NCBI GenBank assembly: GCA_023213395.1
Contig: CM041465.1
Location: 225,315,741 to 225,379,740, forward strand
Length of the DNA stretch: 64,000 bases
Direction of reading: 5' to 3'
From: Cycas panzhihuaensis
Taxonomy: Eukaryota; Cycadophyta
This document shows, one piece after another, positions 33,425-44,659 of this stretch (the first letter of the stretch is position 1; every line of letters begins with the position of its first letter). Position numbers and translations under genes: made by a program. The notes beneath the pieces are model-generated. The model made no database searches, was not told the origin of the DNA, and worked only from the letters and a program-made list of their open reading frames with translations.

Positions 33425-33930
33425 TCAGAGCTGTTCAATCTTCACCCTCTTTAGTGGTTTGGTGAAGATATCAACCACTTGATCTGTTGTGGGGCAGTAC
33501 TCTAGTTGAGTTATGCCATCAAGAACTAGTTCTCTAATCCTGTTGACTTTCATACTTATATGTTTGGTACGATAATGAAATACAGGATTTTTAGCCATTT
33601 GGATTGTAGATTGATTATCTACATGTAAGCTAGTAGAACTTTTTTTGGTGGCATTTAATGTATTCAATAATTTTCTAAGCCATATCACCTCCTTACTTGT
33701 CTCAGAAGTAGCAGTATACTCAACTTCGGTGGTTAAGTTTGTAACTATCTTCTACTGTCTGGATCTCCATGATATTGGTGATATTCCAAGAAATGTTACA
33801 TACCCAGACGTAGATCTTCCTGTGTCTTTATCTTTGGAAAATTATGATTCTGTATATGCATAAAGTTTAAATTCTACATTGGGTTCATACAACATACCAT
33901 ATTTGTTGGTCGTCTTTAGGTACCTCAACA
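33425..33930 (-). pseudogene. Copia RNase H domain of the 33-38 kb element
   Basis: The open piece 33425-33688 contains HVDNQSTIQMAKNPVFHYRT followed by KHI, then QVVDIFTKPL, the conserved C-terminus of copia RNase H. The Asp of VDNQS is the third catalytic acid. The upstream half lies in other frames up to about 33930. It degrades the RNA template during cDNA synthesis. Confidence 0.88.
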
Positions 33931-33931
33931 C

Positions 33932-35046
33932 TCATATTGTAGCTTGCCAATGATTTTGCTTAAGATTTGTCATGAATCTTGTAAGAATGCTGACAGAGTG
34001 TGCAATATCTAGCCTTGTGTTAGTAGTATAGATGAGACTACCTATAAGTTGCTTATAGAGTGTTGTGTCTGCCTCCCTAATGTCACCATTAGCTAAGAGT
34101 TTAATATTAGGCTCCATAGGTGTATCCACTAGTCGAGTACCTTCCAACTAAAACTTTGACAGAAGATCATTGATATATTTTTCTTAGGAGAGAAAGATTT
34201 TGCCATTCTTTTGAGTTACTTCAATTCCCAAGTAATATTTCATCAACCTGAGGTCAGACAATTCAAAAGTTTTAGCAAGGTCCTTCTTCAACTGGCTAAC
34301 TACCTGTTCACTATTCCCCGTTATTAGCATATCATCCACAAAGATTAAGAGGTAAGTAACTTTATCATTTTGGCGCTTGATGACTAATGTTGCATCAATA
34401 TCTTGATAGTCAAAAACCTCATATCCAAGTTCCCTCATTCTTTCAGAAAACTTGGTAAACCAAGCACGGGGGGCTTGCTTTAGGCTGTACAAGGACTTTT
34501 TGAGCCTGTAAACCTTATGCTCCTGACTGATAATCTCATATCCTTCTAGCTGAGCCATGTAAATTTTTTCTTTAAGGTCCCCATTGAGAAATGCGATCTT
34601 AACATCGACTTGGTGGATTTTCTAACCCTGTTAAACAACCAAGGCTATAAGAGTTCTGATTGTAGGCCACTTAGCTGTAGGAGCAAAGATTTCAGTGTAG
34701 TCGATGCCTTCCCTTTCGTGAATCCTTTTGCTACCAACCTCACCTTGTGTTTTTCTAGGGTGCCATCTGATTTGTACTTGTTTTTGAATACCTATTTATT
34801 TTGAACTACCTTTCTTCCAAGTGGTAGATTAACAAGCTCCCATGTATCATTCTTGATAAGAGATTGGTACTCTTCGTTCATGGAATTTCTCCAAGCTGCA
34901 TGCTTTACAGCTTCTTGGTGCCTTAGGGGCTCTTCATTAAGAGAAAGGTGCAGTTCTGTTAGTTCAAGCTCAACGGAAAGTGATTCATGCATCCTTGCTC
35001 TATGGGCACTTTTAGTGCTAGTTTTGCCTACCTCATCTGGTCGCAT
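33932..35046 (-). pseudogene. Copia reverse transcriptase of the 33-38 kb element
   Basis: Three open pieces on the minus strand follow the RT fold. The first is EEYQSLIKNDTWELVNLPLG (34792-35046). The second is 34184-34558, with [18 protein letters not shown] and the catalytic box [12 protein letters not shown] (Phe-Val-Asp-Asp at 34331-34342). The third is 33932-34147, with SLIYTTNTRLDIAHSVS. Both catalytic Asp are retained. Frameshifts separate the pieces. Confidence 0.9.
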
Positions 35047-35455
35047 GCCCTTGTGTAGCTAGTAGGCTTTACAAAAACCTCGAGTTGGTAATGAGGTTTT
35101 CATTTCCATAGCCTCTTGATCTTCGTTTTGATCCTGAAAATGAGCATATGAAATGTTTGTCACGTAGGAAGTTAACGATGATGGAGAAGATGGGCTAGCC
35201 ACAAATGTTGGAGAAGATCATCCTTATGCTATATGTACACATTGGTTGGGAGTCACAACTTGTATCATCTGAGACTCTATTGTCAGATTATAAGATTTTG
35301 AGCAACTATTAAGCATCTCCCCCCCTAAATTTTATAATCTAGACATTAAATTCAGTAGCATCATTAAATCAGTATGAAGGTGTCTTGGAGTCAAGTCTGA
35401 GTAATTGATCTTCAGTCTCCACAAAGATAACATCTCTAGTGATAATGATTTTGCA

Positions 35456-36300
35456 CTATGAAGGTATGAAAACCTTGTACCCCTTTCTGTCCATAGAGTA
35501 TTTGACAAAGATGCCTTTGATAGCTCTATCTTGGAGCTTGTTTCTATGTTCCTCCAGAATATGAGCACAACAAGTAAAGCCAAAAATTTTGAAGTGGGAG
35601 ATAGAGGGGATTTGTCCATACCGCATTTCATGTGGAGAGGGTCCGAGCTTGGAGGGACTAATAGTATTGATGCAATACATAACAGTCCAGATAGCCTCAA
35701 CCCAAAGATAGACAAGGACATTCTTATATACTAGTATAGCATAAGCCATATTCATGATGGTTCTGTTCATGCACTCAGAAACTCCATTTTGTTGGGGTGT
35801 ACCTACAACAGTGGTCTAATGTTTGATTCTATATTGATGCAGGTACAATTCAAACTCATTAGATGTGTACTCGCCACCATTATTAGTCATAAATATTTTG
35901 ATCTTAAATCCTAATTCATTTTCCACGCGGGCCTTGAAAGCTTGAAATATAGAAAAAGCTTCATCTTTCTTTGTAAGAAAATTAACCCATACTTTCTTGG
36001 TAAAATCATCAATGAAAGTAATATAGTACCACTTCTATTTGAGAGAAGGGATATGCATAAGATCGCATATATCTGAGTGTATAAGCTACAAAGGTTGGCT
36101 AGATTTCTACTGATTACGAGGAAAGAGTTGTCTTTGAGATTTGGCAATAATACATGCTTCGCATTTGAAGGGCTTAGAGGAGAGCCTAGGCAAACTAGGA
36201 AGAGTGGCTTGTAGTTCTCCTAAATGATCAATTTTGATATGGCCCATATAAGCATGCCATAGGGCTACTTGGTACAACTTTTGAGGAGCTAGGGTTGTGG
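35456..36300 (-). pseudogene. Copia integrase of the 33-38 kb element
   Basis: The zinc-binding region reads WHAYMGHIKIDHLG then CEACIIAKSQRQ near 36110-36280. The core has HSDICDLM (first Asp), then MTNNGGEY near 35875-35892, where the family has Asp-Asn, so the second catalytic Asp is Asn. The catalytic Glu is in QNGVSECMNRT. The C-terminal part continues to 35456 (DRKGYKVFIPS). The Asp-to-Asn change is a G-to-A transition on the coding strand and would abolish catalysis. Confidence 0.87.
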
Positions 36301-36700
36301 TAAAAGTATAATCATCATCAACATAGTTGGCTTCAGAGGATGGTGAGCTAATTAGGCAAAAAAGTTTGCTATCAAGAATTCCGGTCATAACCACAGTATT
36401 TGAAGGAGGGTGAATGACACATAGAGTTTGATTGTTTTCAGTTACACTCAGATCAAATCCACGAGAGACAAGGATGGATAGGGAGAGCAAATTCTGCTTT
36501 AGAGCATGAATATATAAAACATCAACAAGTGTAAAATCTGGAAGTCTTTCGACTGGCTGAGATGATTTATCAGCCATGTATACAACACCATGAACTTCAG
36601 AGTCAAAATCCTGAAAGAATTAGCGATGACAAGTCATATGTTATGTTGCTCTAATATCCATGATCCACGATGAAGTATTTGAGGTGGCACTATTTGCAAC
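36301..36700 (-). pseudogene. Copia protease and pre-integrase region of the 33-38 kb element
   Basis: The sequence SWIMDIRAT then HMTC near 36630-36670 aligns with the copia protease active site (family form WIxDSGATxHMT), with DSGA changed to DIRA. The downstream open frame (36107-36577) carries ADKSSQPV and the LYIHALKQNLLSLSIL motif typical of the protease to integrase linker. The active-site loop is destroyed in this copy. Confidence 0.75.
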
Positions 36701-37993
36701 TCTAAGTGGTGAAGGGAAAAGTGAATAAGCATATCCATAATGAGCCTCAATATACTTAGTGGATCTATCAATAATATTTGATGAAGTGGTCCCAATTCTT
36801 TGAAGGTATGCATAAGAAAATTACATTCGACCAAAAGCATCTTCAAAAGAAGTATTATCAACATTATGTGCACCATGGTGTTGTTGATAACTTGGTAGTT
36901 TGTTGGTGGAAGTTCTGTAATTTTTAGCATAATGTCATTTTCTATTATACCTTTGGCACACAATTGTTTGATTTCCAGTCCCATAAGAAGTATTGGGATG
37001 GTTGGATTGTCTTTGATTACTAGATCTTGGTCCAGGTTGATTATTTTAGCCTTGGCCTTGAGATTATTTTTGTTGGAGTTGAGGAGCCTGTTGACCAAAA
37101 GGACGTTGTCATTGTTATCTACCTCTTCCTCTTCCATGGGAATTACCACCTCTGCGAGTGTATTGACCTTGATTCTTGGTATAACAAAGATCTTCTTCCA
37201 CTTCAAAAGCAACATCAACTGGATCTGATATAGTGGCAAAGTTGGTATCAAAGGTCTTATCAAATTTAATAAACTTATCAGCACGAGCCTCAAAGTTTAG
37301 GGTCTTCAAAGTGCCACTAGATTGAAGACTTTCCAATAGATTTTTGTAATCTGGGATATGAAGACATGACTAAATCAAGAAATCCCATGTAATGCATTAA
37401 GCTTTAAAATCTTTATCAATGGCTTGCTTGATTGGATGAAGGAGATTAATTATCTCACTTGCGTGTCCTTTCTACATTTTCAAATTATTCATCTTCAGCA
37501 CTAAGTGAACAAATTCTAAGTCTGATTTAATATCAAAGTTCTTATTAAGAACTTCAAGAACTTTCCATGTTGTATCATATATAGCTTCATCAATGAGATT
37601 ATGTAGGGAATAATCAGTGACAAGTAGTATCCCTGCATAAATTTTATCATTATCAAGTTCTGATTGGCATTTAGTTGCAGCTTCAGTGGGAGCAGTTGGA
37701 GCACCTCCTCTAGAAGAAGTTGAGGTAGTTGTAGTTGCAACAGATGGTGTAGGTTGCAAGTAATCTCTCCATAGACCTTTATACTTTGCAGTATTTCTGA
37801 CATTAGTGAACCACATGTCCCAATTTTCTTTCCCTTTTAGAATGCAGTTCACATTTTACTTGAACTGTGAAGGGAAATAAGAGCTTACATAATTAATAAA
37901 GCTTCGACAATATGGAAGACCATAATCACTCCCTTATATAGTAGGAAGATATAAAGATCAAGGAGGAGCTTGAGTATATAAAAGAGGATCCAT
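36701..37993 (-). pseudogene. Copia gag of the 33-38 kb element
   Basis: The probable start is the ATG near 37993 (MDPLLYTQAPP). The UBN2-type gag core lies in 37472-37852, with KENWDMWFTNV and NKNFDIKSDLEFVHLV. Farther on are a Gly/Arg-rich stretch (RRGGNSHGRGRGR, about 37100-37150) and a ruined zinc knuckle, CQRYNRK then HYAKNYR, in which two Cys have become Tyr. Several stops interrupt it. Confidence 0.8.
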
Positions 37994-38028
37994 CACAATT
38001 TAGGTCACATGAATATTTAGGTTATTAT

Positions 38029-38115
38029 TTTTGTGGATCCTAGATTTACTATACCATAAGCTCCCATTATTTTTTTTGGATCCTAGATTTACTATGCCAT
38101 TGGCTCCCATTACAT
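38029..38115. repeat. Short tandem duplication upstream of the copia gag
   Basis: The block tggatcctagatttactat followed by a gctcccatta block occurs twice about 44 bases apart. It lies where the copia leader or primer site would be, but I could not recognise a primer site in it. Confidence 0.7.
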
Positions 38116-38703
38116 GGATAATGATAACCAACAACAAGGTCCACATTCAGTTGATACATGTTCATCTAATATGAAAGATGTACATGGATCATTCTTCTTC
38201 TCTAATAATTGGTGTAATAACAATCATTATATTATAGGCAAAATGATGATGCATCTACTTTAGATATTTTAGCAGTAACAAGTAGTGGTCATATACATTT
38301 TGTACCAAGATGCTTTGAGGCAAAAGGATCTAAGAGGGGAGGGCATATGGTAAGCCCTCACCATATGTTAGAGGGCTAATATATTAGAGGGTTAATAAGT
38401 TGTAGGTTAAAGAGTTAGGAAGGTTAAGGCTAAGGTGTATTTAATAATAGTAGAAATATATGATTGGTTAACTTAGAGGTAGAATAATATAATAATGAGG
38501 TGATCCTTCTATAAATATAGCACCCTACTTATTGTAATATTATGTTATATTAATGAATCTTGGTTTCATTAAAGCTCACTTTAGTGTGTCTTCCTTCTTC
38601 TTGGGTGCACTTCATCTCTTTCTTCCACTCCATCTCTCTCCATCATTTCTTGTTTATCTTGCTCTTATTTTATATATTATAGAGGTAATAAAGAGAAGCC
38701 TAT
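38116..38703 (+). repeat. Orphan LTR-like fragment with purine tract and TATA box
   Basis: A purine tract, AAGAGGGGAGGG at about 38330, is followed by about 360 bases with a TATA box (tctataaatatag) near 38510 and a pyrimidine-rich stretch after it, the layout of a plant LTR on the plus strand. The D1 element starts at 38704, so the right part may be cut off. The preceding 200 bases have one short open stretch with no recognised domain. Confidence 0.4.
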
Positions 38704-39420
38704 TGTATGTGGGTAAAATTAAACACATAGTTTTGAAGGAATTGTAAATTAAATAAGTCAATATTACATTGCAATTTAAGTTGCTATTAAGAGTCAGTTG
38801 TAGTTAAGGTCATAATTGTGAACAAATCACGGTTAGGGTTGTGATTACGAGCAAATCACAGTTAAGGTCATGATTGCAAGTAGATCATGGTTGGGGTTGT
38901 GATTATGAGCAGATCATGGTTAGGGCCATGATTATGAGTTAATCACAGTTGAGGTTGTGGTCACAAGCTAATCGTAGTTAGGGTTGTGAGTATGAGCCAA
39001 TCATAGTTGGGGTCACGGGTACAAGCTAATCACAGTTGGGATTAGAGGTACAAGTTAATTATAATTAGACGATTATATCTAATAACAATTTTAATTATAT
39101 TATAAAGAGAAAAGAGATTATTAAGGAAGGCTAGCCATTATAATTGTTTTATAACTAATCATAGTAAAAACTATTGATCTTTTGTATAAGTAATAATTGA
39201 TTTGGATATATATGTATATGTGCATGGCAAGGAAACCTAAGAAAGGATTGTAAGGAATTGGTTCTCTTGTTGTGGTAGACTTGACGTGCTAGTCCAATTC
39301 TTATAGACTATTAGATCTACATCTAGTTGTGAGAGGACCAGACATAGTTCCCTATTTTAATAATATTATGTTTTGAATCATATTATATATCCCTTATGAT
39401 TACTTTATTTATTATGTTAA
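38704..39420 (+). repeat. 5' LTR of D1 (right end approximate)
   Basis: It begins TGTATGTGGGTAAAA and is collinear with the second LTR at 50379, at roughly 12% difference over the first 100 bases. It holds nine 29-bp tandem repeats at 38800-39060. The right end is not fixed: both LTR copies are followed by the same leader, and no standard primer site is obvious before the gag ATG at 39429. Confidence 0.75.
38800..39060. repeat. Nine contiguous 29-bp tandem repeats in the D1 LTR
   Basis: Units of exactly 29 bases (for example one beginning atggttggggttgtgatta) run without spacers and end in AATC, GATC or AATT. Units differ mainly by A/G and C/T changes. They lie in the presumed U3 part of the LTR, so they may act as promoter repeats; that role is an inference. 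Confidence 0.9.
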
Positions 39421-39428
39421 TAGTTGCA

Positions 39429-41230
39429 ATGAGTAAGGTGTAGGTATATATTAATTCCATTGCCAAATAAATTAGGGAGAAATTGTCATCATGAGCAAGA
39501 CTAAGTAGGTAAATTAGGACCTCTTCCAGACCACCTAAGGTTGAAGTAAAATCATGACAAGAATGCAGAGAGCATTAGGAGAAGGACAGAATCTAGACTA
39601 GAGTAAAGAAGCCTAGATTTGTAGTGATGCTAAAGAAGCAAATAAAAAGACGACCACTTGCCAACTTGATAGGAAGAAGAAAATTAAGTATAGAAGGTAA
39701 AATATAGAAATAGGAAAATGTAATAAAGGAGTCTATCAAAGGAAGGGTGGCACAAATTATGGATGATCAAGGGTATATAATGGAAGAGGATCCTTTAGAA
39801 ATAGAAGAGAAACATTAGTCAAAGAGGAACCTTTAAAAAAAACACCATTTCAAGAAAATAAGAATAATTTAATTGAATTAGAATTATATAATATAGTGAA
39901 TAGAGGGTGGAATCATCATTGGCTAGAAGTGAGAACTCTCTTGAGTCATATTTTAAGTCTTTTTTTCAAGTCAATGATGTCAAGCTCAGAAGAGAGTGTG
40001 GGAGGTGGAAGTTCACCACAAGGAGAAAATCTACGTGGTGGAGGTCCTTCATTAAATGAAACATTATTCACCAACATAGGAGGAAGTAGTAATCAACTAT
40101 TCGAGAGAATAGGCAAAGCAAGCAAAACGAGAGTGGTTGGAACTTACATTATTGTACAAAATGATTATGCTTTCTCGAGTATTTAGTTCAATGGATCCAT
40201 GAACCCAGGAGACCATTTAGCCTTATTCAAGAATATGTTGAAAATAAAAAGAATTGTGAACCCTAAGGAGATAAATGCCTATTTTTTCTCCACACTTTAA
40301 GGAGTAGCAATTACTTGGTATGTAGTGACACAAAGTCTATCATGGGATAGAATACAAGATTAATTTCTAGATCGTTTCTAGAAATTAAGAGATCCCATCG
40401 TCATCTTTCAAATGACAGTTATTATGAACAAGATATAATCGATAATGGCAATCAATCCCATGTTAAAAATGAAATACTTTGAATAAGGGCCAATTCTATA
40501 ATTAAGGTACAAAGTATATTGCATCCAATGAATAATAACAAACAAGTACAGGAGTTAGCTTTGAAATTCAAAAATCAAATGAAGATAGCCTATTCTTACT
40601 GGGAAATATAATAGGTTGAAAAGATAGGAGCAACTTATTCCCATATATCACTAGCAGGAGTGCAGTCATGGGGAAAGTATAATCAAAATCATGTATCCTA
40701 TATGGGAATAAATTTAAAAATTGAAGCATTAAAATAAAAGGTAGAGGCATTAAAGCAACAACCATTCATATCAACATATATCAACATGCATGAGAATTAA
40801 GAGATAGAAAAGCTATGTGTAGAATTGGCTAAACTACAGTTGGAAAAATCTCGACAAAACATGGAGTGTCTCTCACCTTGCAATCAATAAGGACATTTAA
40901 AAAATGAACTAATGGCAGGGTGCAAATATTATATGAAAACTAACCATAATACATAAGAATGTTTTTCTTGGCCTTGTAATGAGGTGTACAATGCAATTTT
41001 TTAGAAATCAAAGAAGACAGAAAATAGTACAGAGGAAAGACAAAGCTAATCTATTACCTTTTATGTGAAAGACGGGGTCACTTCATATTAGATAGTCTAC
41101 TGGAGGGAAAAGGAGGTGAATTGATTTGTGAAGAATGTGGACCAATTGATCATGAATGGATAAACTATCCAAAGAATAAAGCACAAAATGTAAATTTGGT
41201 TGCAGTAATTCCATATAAAGAAGTGTCTGT
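39429..41230 (+). pseudogene. D1 gag with zinc-binding motifs, degenerate
   Basis: The ATG at 39429 (MSKV) is a plausible start, shared with D2 at 51131. The Retrotrans_gag-like core is at about 40190-40430: FNGSMNPGDHLALFKNML, ITWYVVTQSLSWDRIQD and LDRF. Farther on are zinc-knuckle-like motifs: CKYYMKTNHNT then ECF (about 40920-40960), and a second cluster, CERRGHF then CEECGPIDHEW (about 41063-41160). More than a dozen stops interrupt the frame. Gag packages RNA. Confidence 0.75.
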
Positions 41231-41599
41231 CTAATTATAAACGTGGAGTAGAAAAGTGATTGCAATGTCTATACAAGATACCTTTCTAGATCCAATAATT
41301 GAAGAGCAAAGACTTCAAGAAGTAGTAAAGATTATTCAAGATACTATGGGCGAAGTCTAGTGAGAAGAACTATGACAAGACTAACGATTCAAGGGCCAGA
41401 CATATAAATGAAGATCGACTCTTGATAAACATCTTCTAAAAGAAGGTATGAACCCATGGAAAAGGCTTCAAATGGTTAAAGATATATTGATAAAATTAAG
41501 AGTCTCTATCTCCATTTTTGTTGTATTTAAGTGGTGGGAAGCTGGTTATTTCTAGTAGTTAATTCTAGATCAAAAAAAAAAATCGATGATGAAAGCTAT

Positions 41600-41780
41600 T
41601 CAAGACAAAGGAATAGATCCTAGAGTTATAATGGTTATTTTTGGAACAACACTATGTAAAACAATTATAGATGGAGGATTAGGAGTTAATGTGCTTGCTA
41701 AATCATCCTAGATAGACTTAGAAAGGCTAAAAGTGGTTACCCCAAATTACATGATAAGATTGGAAAAACTAGCTTTAGGT
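41600..41780 (+). pseudogene. D1 protease-like region
   Basis: The sequence IIDGGLGVNVLAKSS near 41665-41710 aligns with the D-x-GSxVN active site of gypsy proteases, with DGGL for the usual D-T/S-G-S. D2 has a matching stretch near 58660. The flap and C-terminal half are not clearly readable. Confidence 0.55.
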
Positions 41781-42359
41781 TAAGCCAATGGGGACATTGA
41801 TGAATGCCCTAGTCACTATTATATGAATTACAATTTTGATGGACATTGTAATAGCTTAGATACAGAACAAAAGGAAGACTTATCCATCATTACTAAGTAG
41901 ACCTTGGTTGTTAACAACCAAGGCTATCCAGGATTGGGGGAGTTCACATTCATATTAAAGGTAGGTAGTAAGGCTATTATCTTACCTTTATGCTTAGTTG
42001 GATCACATATTTATAAGATTAAAGATGAGGAATAAGCATCATCCACAACTATGAAATCTAAACCCACAGTAAGTCCTTGCTTAGAAATTACATATCAAAT
42101 ACAACTGACTTTACCTAGTAGCACATCATTATCTTATATGATGAATTGGTTGCAGAATGTTTGGGACAAAACTAAATCAACTCCTTGTTATAGGTTGAGA
42201 GTATACATTGACCCTTCAAAGAACTAGGAAGAAAGGAAAAGGGAGCAAATAACTTCAAATTCCTAAGTCAAGCCTTCACAAGTCTAGGATAAATAAAATT
42301 TGGAAGAATTTTTTTTCTAAAAAAAATTATGGGGTCAAGAGGGCCAAGCACAAAATCAT

Positions 42360-42830
42360 ATAGATTATTATAATCAATTTTTAAAGAGTAATAATAGGCA
42401 ATAAGAGTTTTGTTATTTGTTATTTTCATCGTCTCCTATGGGACAAGCTTCTCTGTGGTATTCTACTCATAATAGTAATTTCAAATCCTAGGATGAATTA
42501 AGCTAAACTTTTTTGATAAGATTTCAAAAACAAGAACTAGAATTGCTTATATTTCAGAACGGTGGTAATCTTATAACTCATATAGAAAATTGTGTACAAA
42601 TTTGGGTAGAAAATCAAATTCTATAATATAAATGGGTGCAAAGATGGGTACAGACATTTTAGAGGATTACGAATATATGGTATAATTATTATGAAAGGGT
42701 ATAAACAGTGGATTAGAAAGTAATTATTAAAGAATTTTATAAAATTTTCTTGTACCGTAGTAATGATAGATAGATCCAAGAAATTTTGACCATCTTCAAG
42801 AGTAGAATAATAGAAGAAGAACAAAGTTGC
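42360..42830 (+). pseudogene. D1 gag-like modules between protease and RT
   Basis: The segment reads GQASLWYSTH then a NFKS-stop-DEL stretch. The intact counterpart in D2 is FTGQASLWYSSHSSNFKSWD. A second similar unit follows: IWYNYYERV with VIKEFYKIF. Both have the hydrophobic-x-x-WY and SW-x-x-L-x-x-x-F spacing of Retrotrans_gag capsid domains. In D1 the TAG at 42489-42491 replaces a TGG kept in D2. The module occurs in both D copies, so it belongs to the family and is not a local duplication. Its function is unknown. Confidence 0.55.
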
Positions 42831-43029
42831 TATCAAGCTAAGATGGTGAAGGATGAATCAGGAAAGAATCACAAATTTCCATTAAATTATTCCATTTTGG
42901 AATATGAAAATCAAGAAATTAATCAAACACCAACTTATGTATTAAAAGAAGAGAAAAAGTCGGTATAAGATGAACAATTAAAATTAAGATAAATAAATTT
43001 AGGCATGATAAAGCAATCCTAGACAATCT

Positions 43030-44600
43030 CTATGGGAGATTACTGGAATACAGAAATAGTTCAACAAGCCATGATATTATTCTTAGAGTACAAGGACATA
43101 TTTACTTGGTCCTATCAAAATTTAAAAGGTATACCACCCAAACTTGGAAGATATAAGATTTAGTTAATTGAAGGAGCAAAGCATATATGACAACATCCTT
43201 ATCAAATGAACCCCAAATACAAAGAAATAGTAAAAGTAGAACTAGATAAATTACTAGATATTGGTTACATATTTGAATTCAAAATAAGTGAATGGGTAAG
43301 TATAATGGTAGTGGTACCAAAAATGAATAAGAAGCTACAAATCTGCATCGATTATAGAGCTCTGAATAAAGCGATGAAGAAAGATCCCTTCCTGATTCCA
43401 TTTATTAAAAACATTCTTAAAAAGGTAACAAGACATGAGGTATATTCTTTTATATATAGCTTTAGTAGATACAATCAGGTCAGAATTATCACATAAGACT
43501 AGTTGAGAATGACCTTTGTTACAAAATGGGAAACTTATGCATATAAAGTTATGCCTTTTTTATTAACAAATACACTAGCTACCTTTCAAAGGATAATTTT
43601 GAATATTTTTTGACATATGATTAGTAAATCAATTGACGTATTCTTGGATGATTGGACCATATATACATTGTTAAGGGATCACCTAGAAAATTTAAGACGA
43701 ATGCCTAAGACTTGTAGAAGAAGTAAATTATAGTTGAATACAACTAAATGTATAATTTTGATTCCATTCAGATCCTTACTTGGACATGTTGTGACCAAAG
43801 AAGGACTGCAAATAGATTTAAATAAGGTAGCAATAATTTTGAATTTTCCCATACCAAAGACAATAAAGCAAGTAAAAGGCTTTCTTAGTATGATAGTATG
43901 TTATAGGAAATTTATTAAGGAATATGCCCAAATAGCAAATCCATTCAAAACCCTACTTAAGAAAAAAGTAACATGGCAATTGGAGTTGTAGAAGAAATTG
44001 GCATTTGATCAACTAAAGAGAAAGATTCTGAAAGCTTCAATTTTGAGATTTCTAGACTAGAATCAACCTTTTCATGTGCATGTAGATGCTTCATTAATGG
44101 AAATTGGATGTATGTTGGCTCAACTTGGCGATGACAGCATAGATCTTCCTACTTATTTTGCCATTCAAAAATTGACATCAACATAACATAATTATTTTGT
44201 GATAGAACATGAAGGTTTAGGTATGGTGTATGCCTTACAAAAATTTAAGCATTACCTATTAACCAACCCCTTCACTTTCTTTGTAGATCATCAAGGTTTG
44301 AAATATTTAATAAGCAAACCAATCTTGCAGGGAAGGATCAAAAGATGATTGATGTTGTTCCAAGAATTTAACTTTCAGATCATTGTAAAAAAGAGAGAAA
44401 AATATATGGTGCTTGATGTGGTGTCAAGAGAAGTTAAGAGAGAACTAGCCATAGGAATAGATGATGACTTTTATGATGTTAAGTTTTTTTGTGGAAGCAG
44501 TACCAAAATGGTACGAAGGTATTGTAGAATATTTAGCTACAAGTCAAACACCAAAAGGTTTGGAGTTAGTAGAATAACAATTTTTTATTAAAAAACCTTT
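43030..44600 (+). pseudogene. D1 reverse transcriptase and RNase H
   Basis: RT begins near MNPKYKEIVKVELDKLL (43206), with VVVPKMNKKLQICIDYRALN, FSRYNQVRI and the catalytic box VFLDDWTIY at about 43638-43664. Both Asp and the Trp are present. It continues GHVVTKEGLQIDL and KGFLSMIVCYRKFI. RNase H has HVHVDASLMEIG (Asp), IEHEGLGMVYAL (Glu) and FVDHQGLKYL (Asp). A dozen stops, for example near 43499 and 43990, make it inactive. It would copy element RNA into cDNA. Confidence 0.9.
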
Positions 44601-44659
44601 CCCTTTCCAATTAATTCACAACATGTTGTATAAATTAGGTCTAGGTGGGATGCTACAAA

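Larger units (their letters stand above)
33425..37993 (-). mobile_element. Degenerate Ty1/copia element
   Basis: On the minus strand the order is gag, protease, integrase, RT and RNase H, the diagnostic copia order. Coding remains span from an ATG near 37993 down to the RNase H end near 33425. No pair of LTRs, primer site or target duplication could be found at either end, so the limits given are those of the coding region. The individual domains are annotated separately. Stops and frameshifts occur in every domain. Confidence 0.88.
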
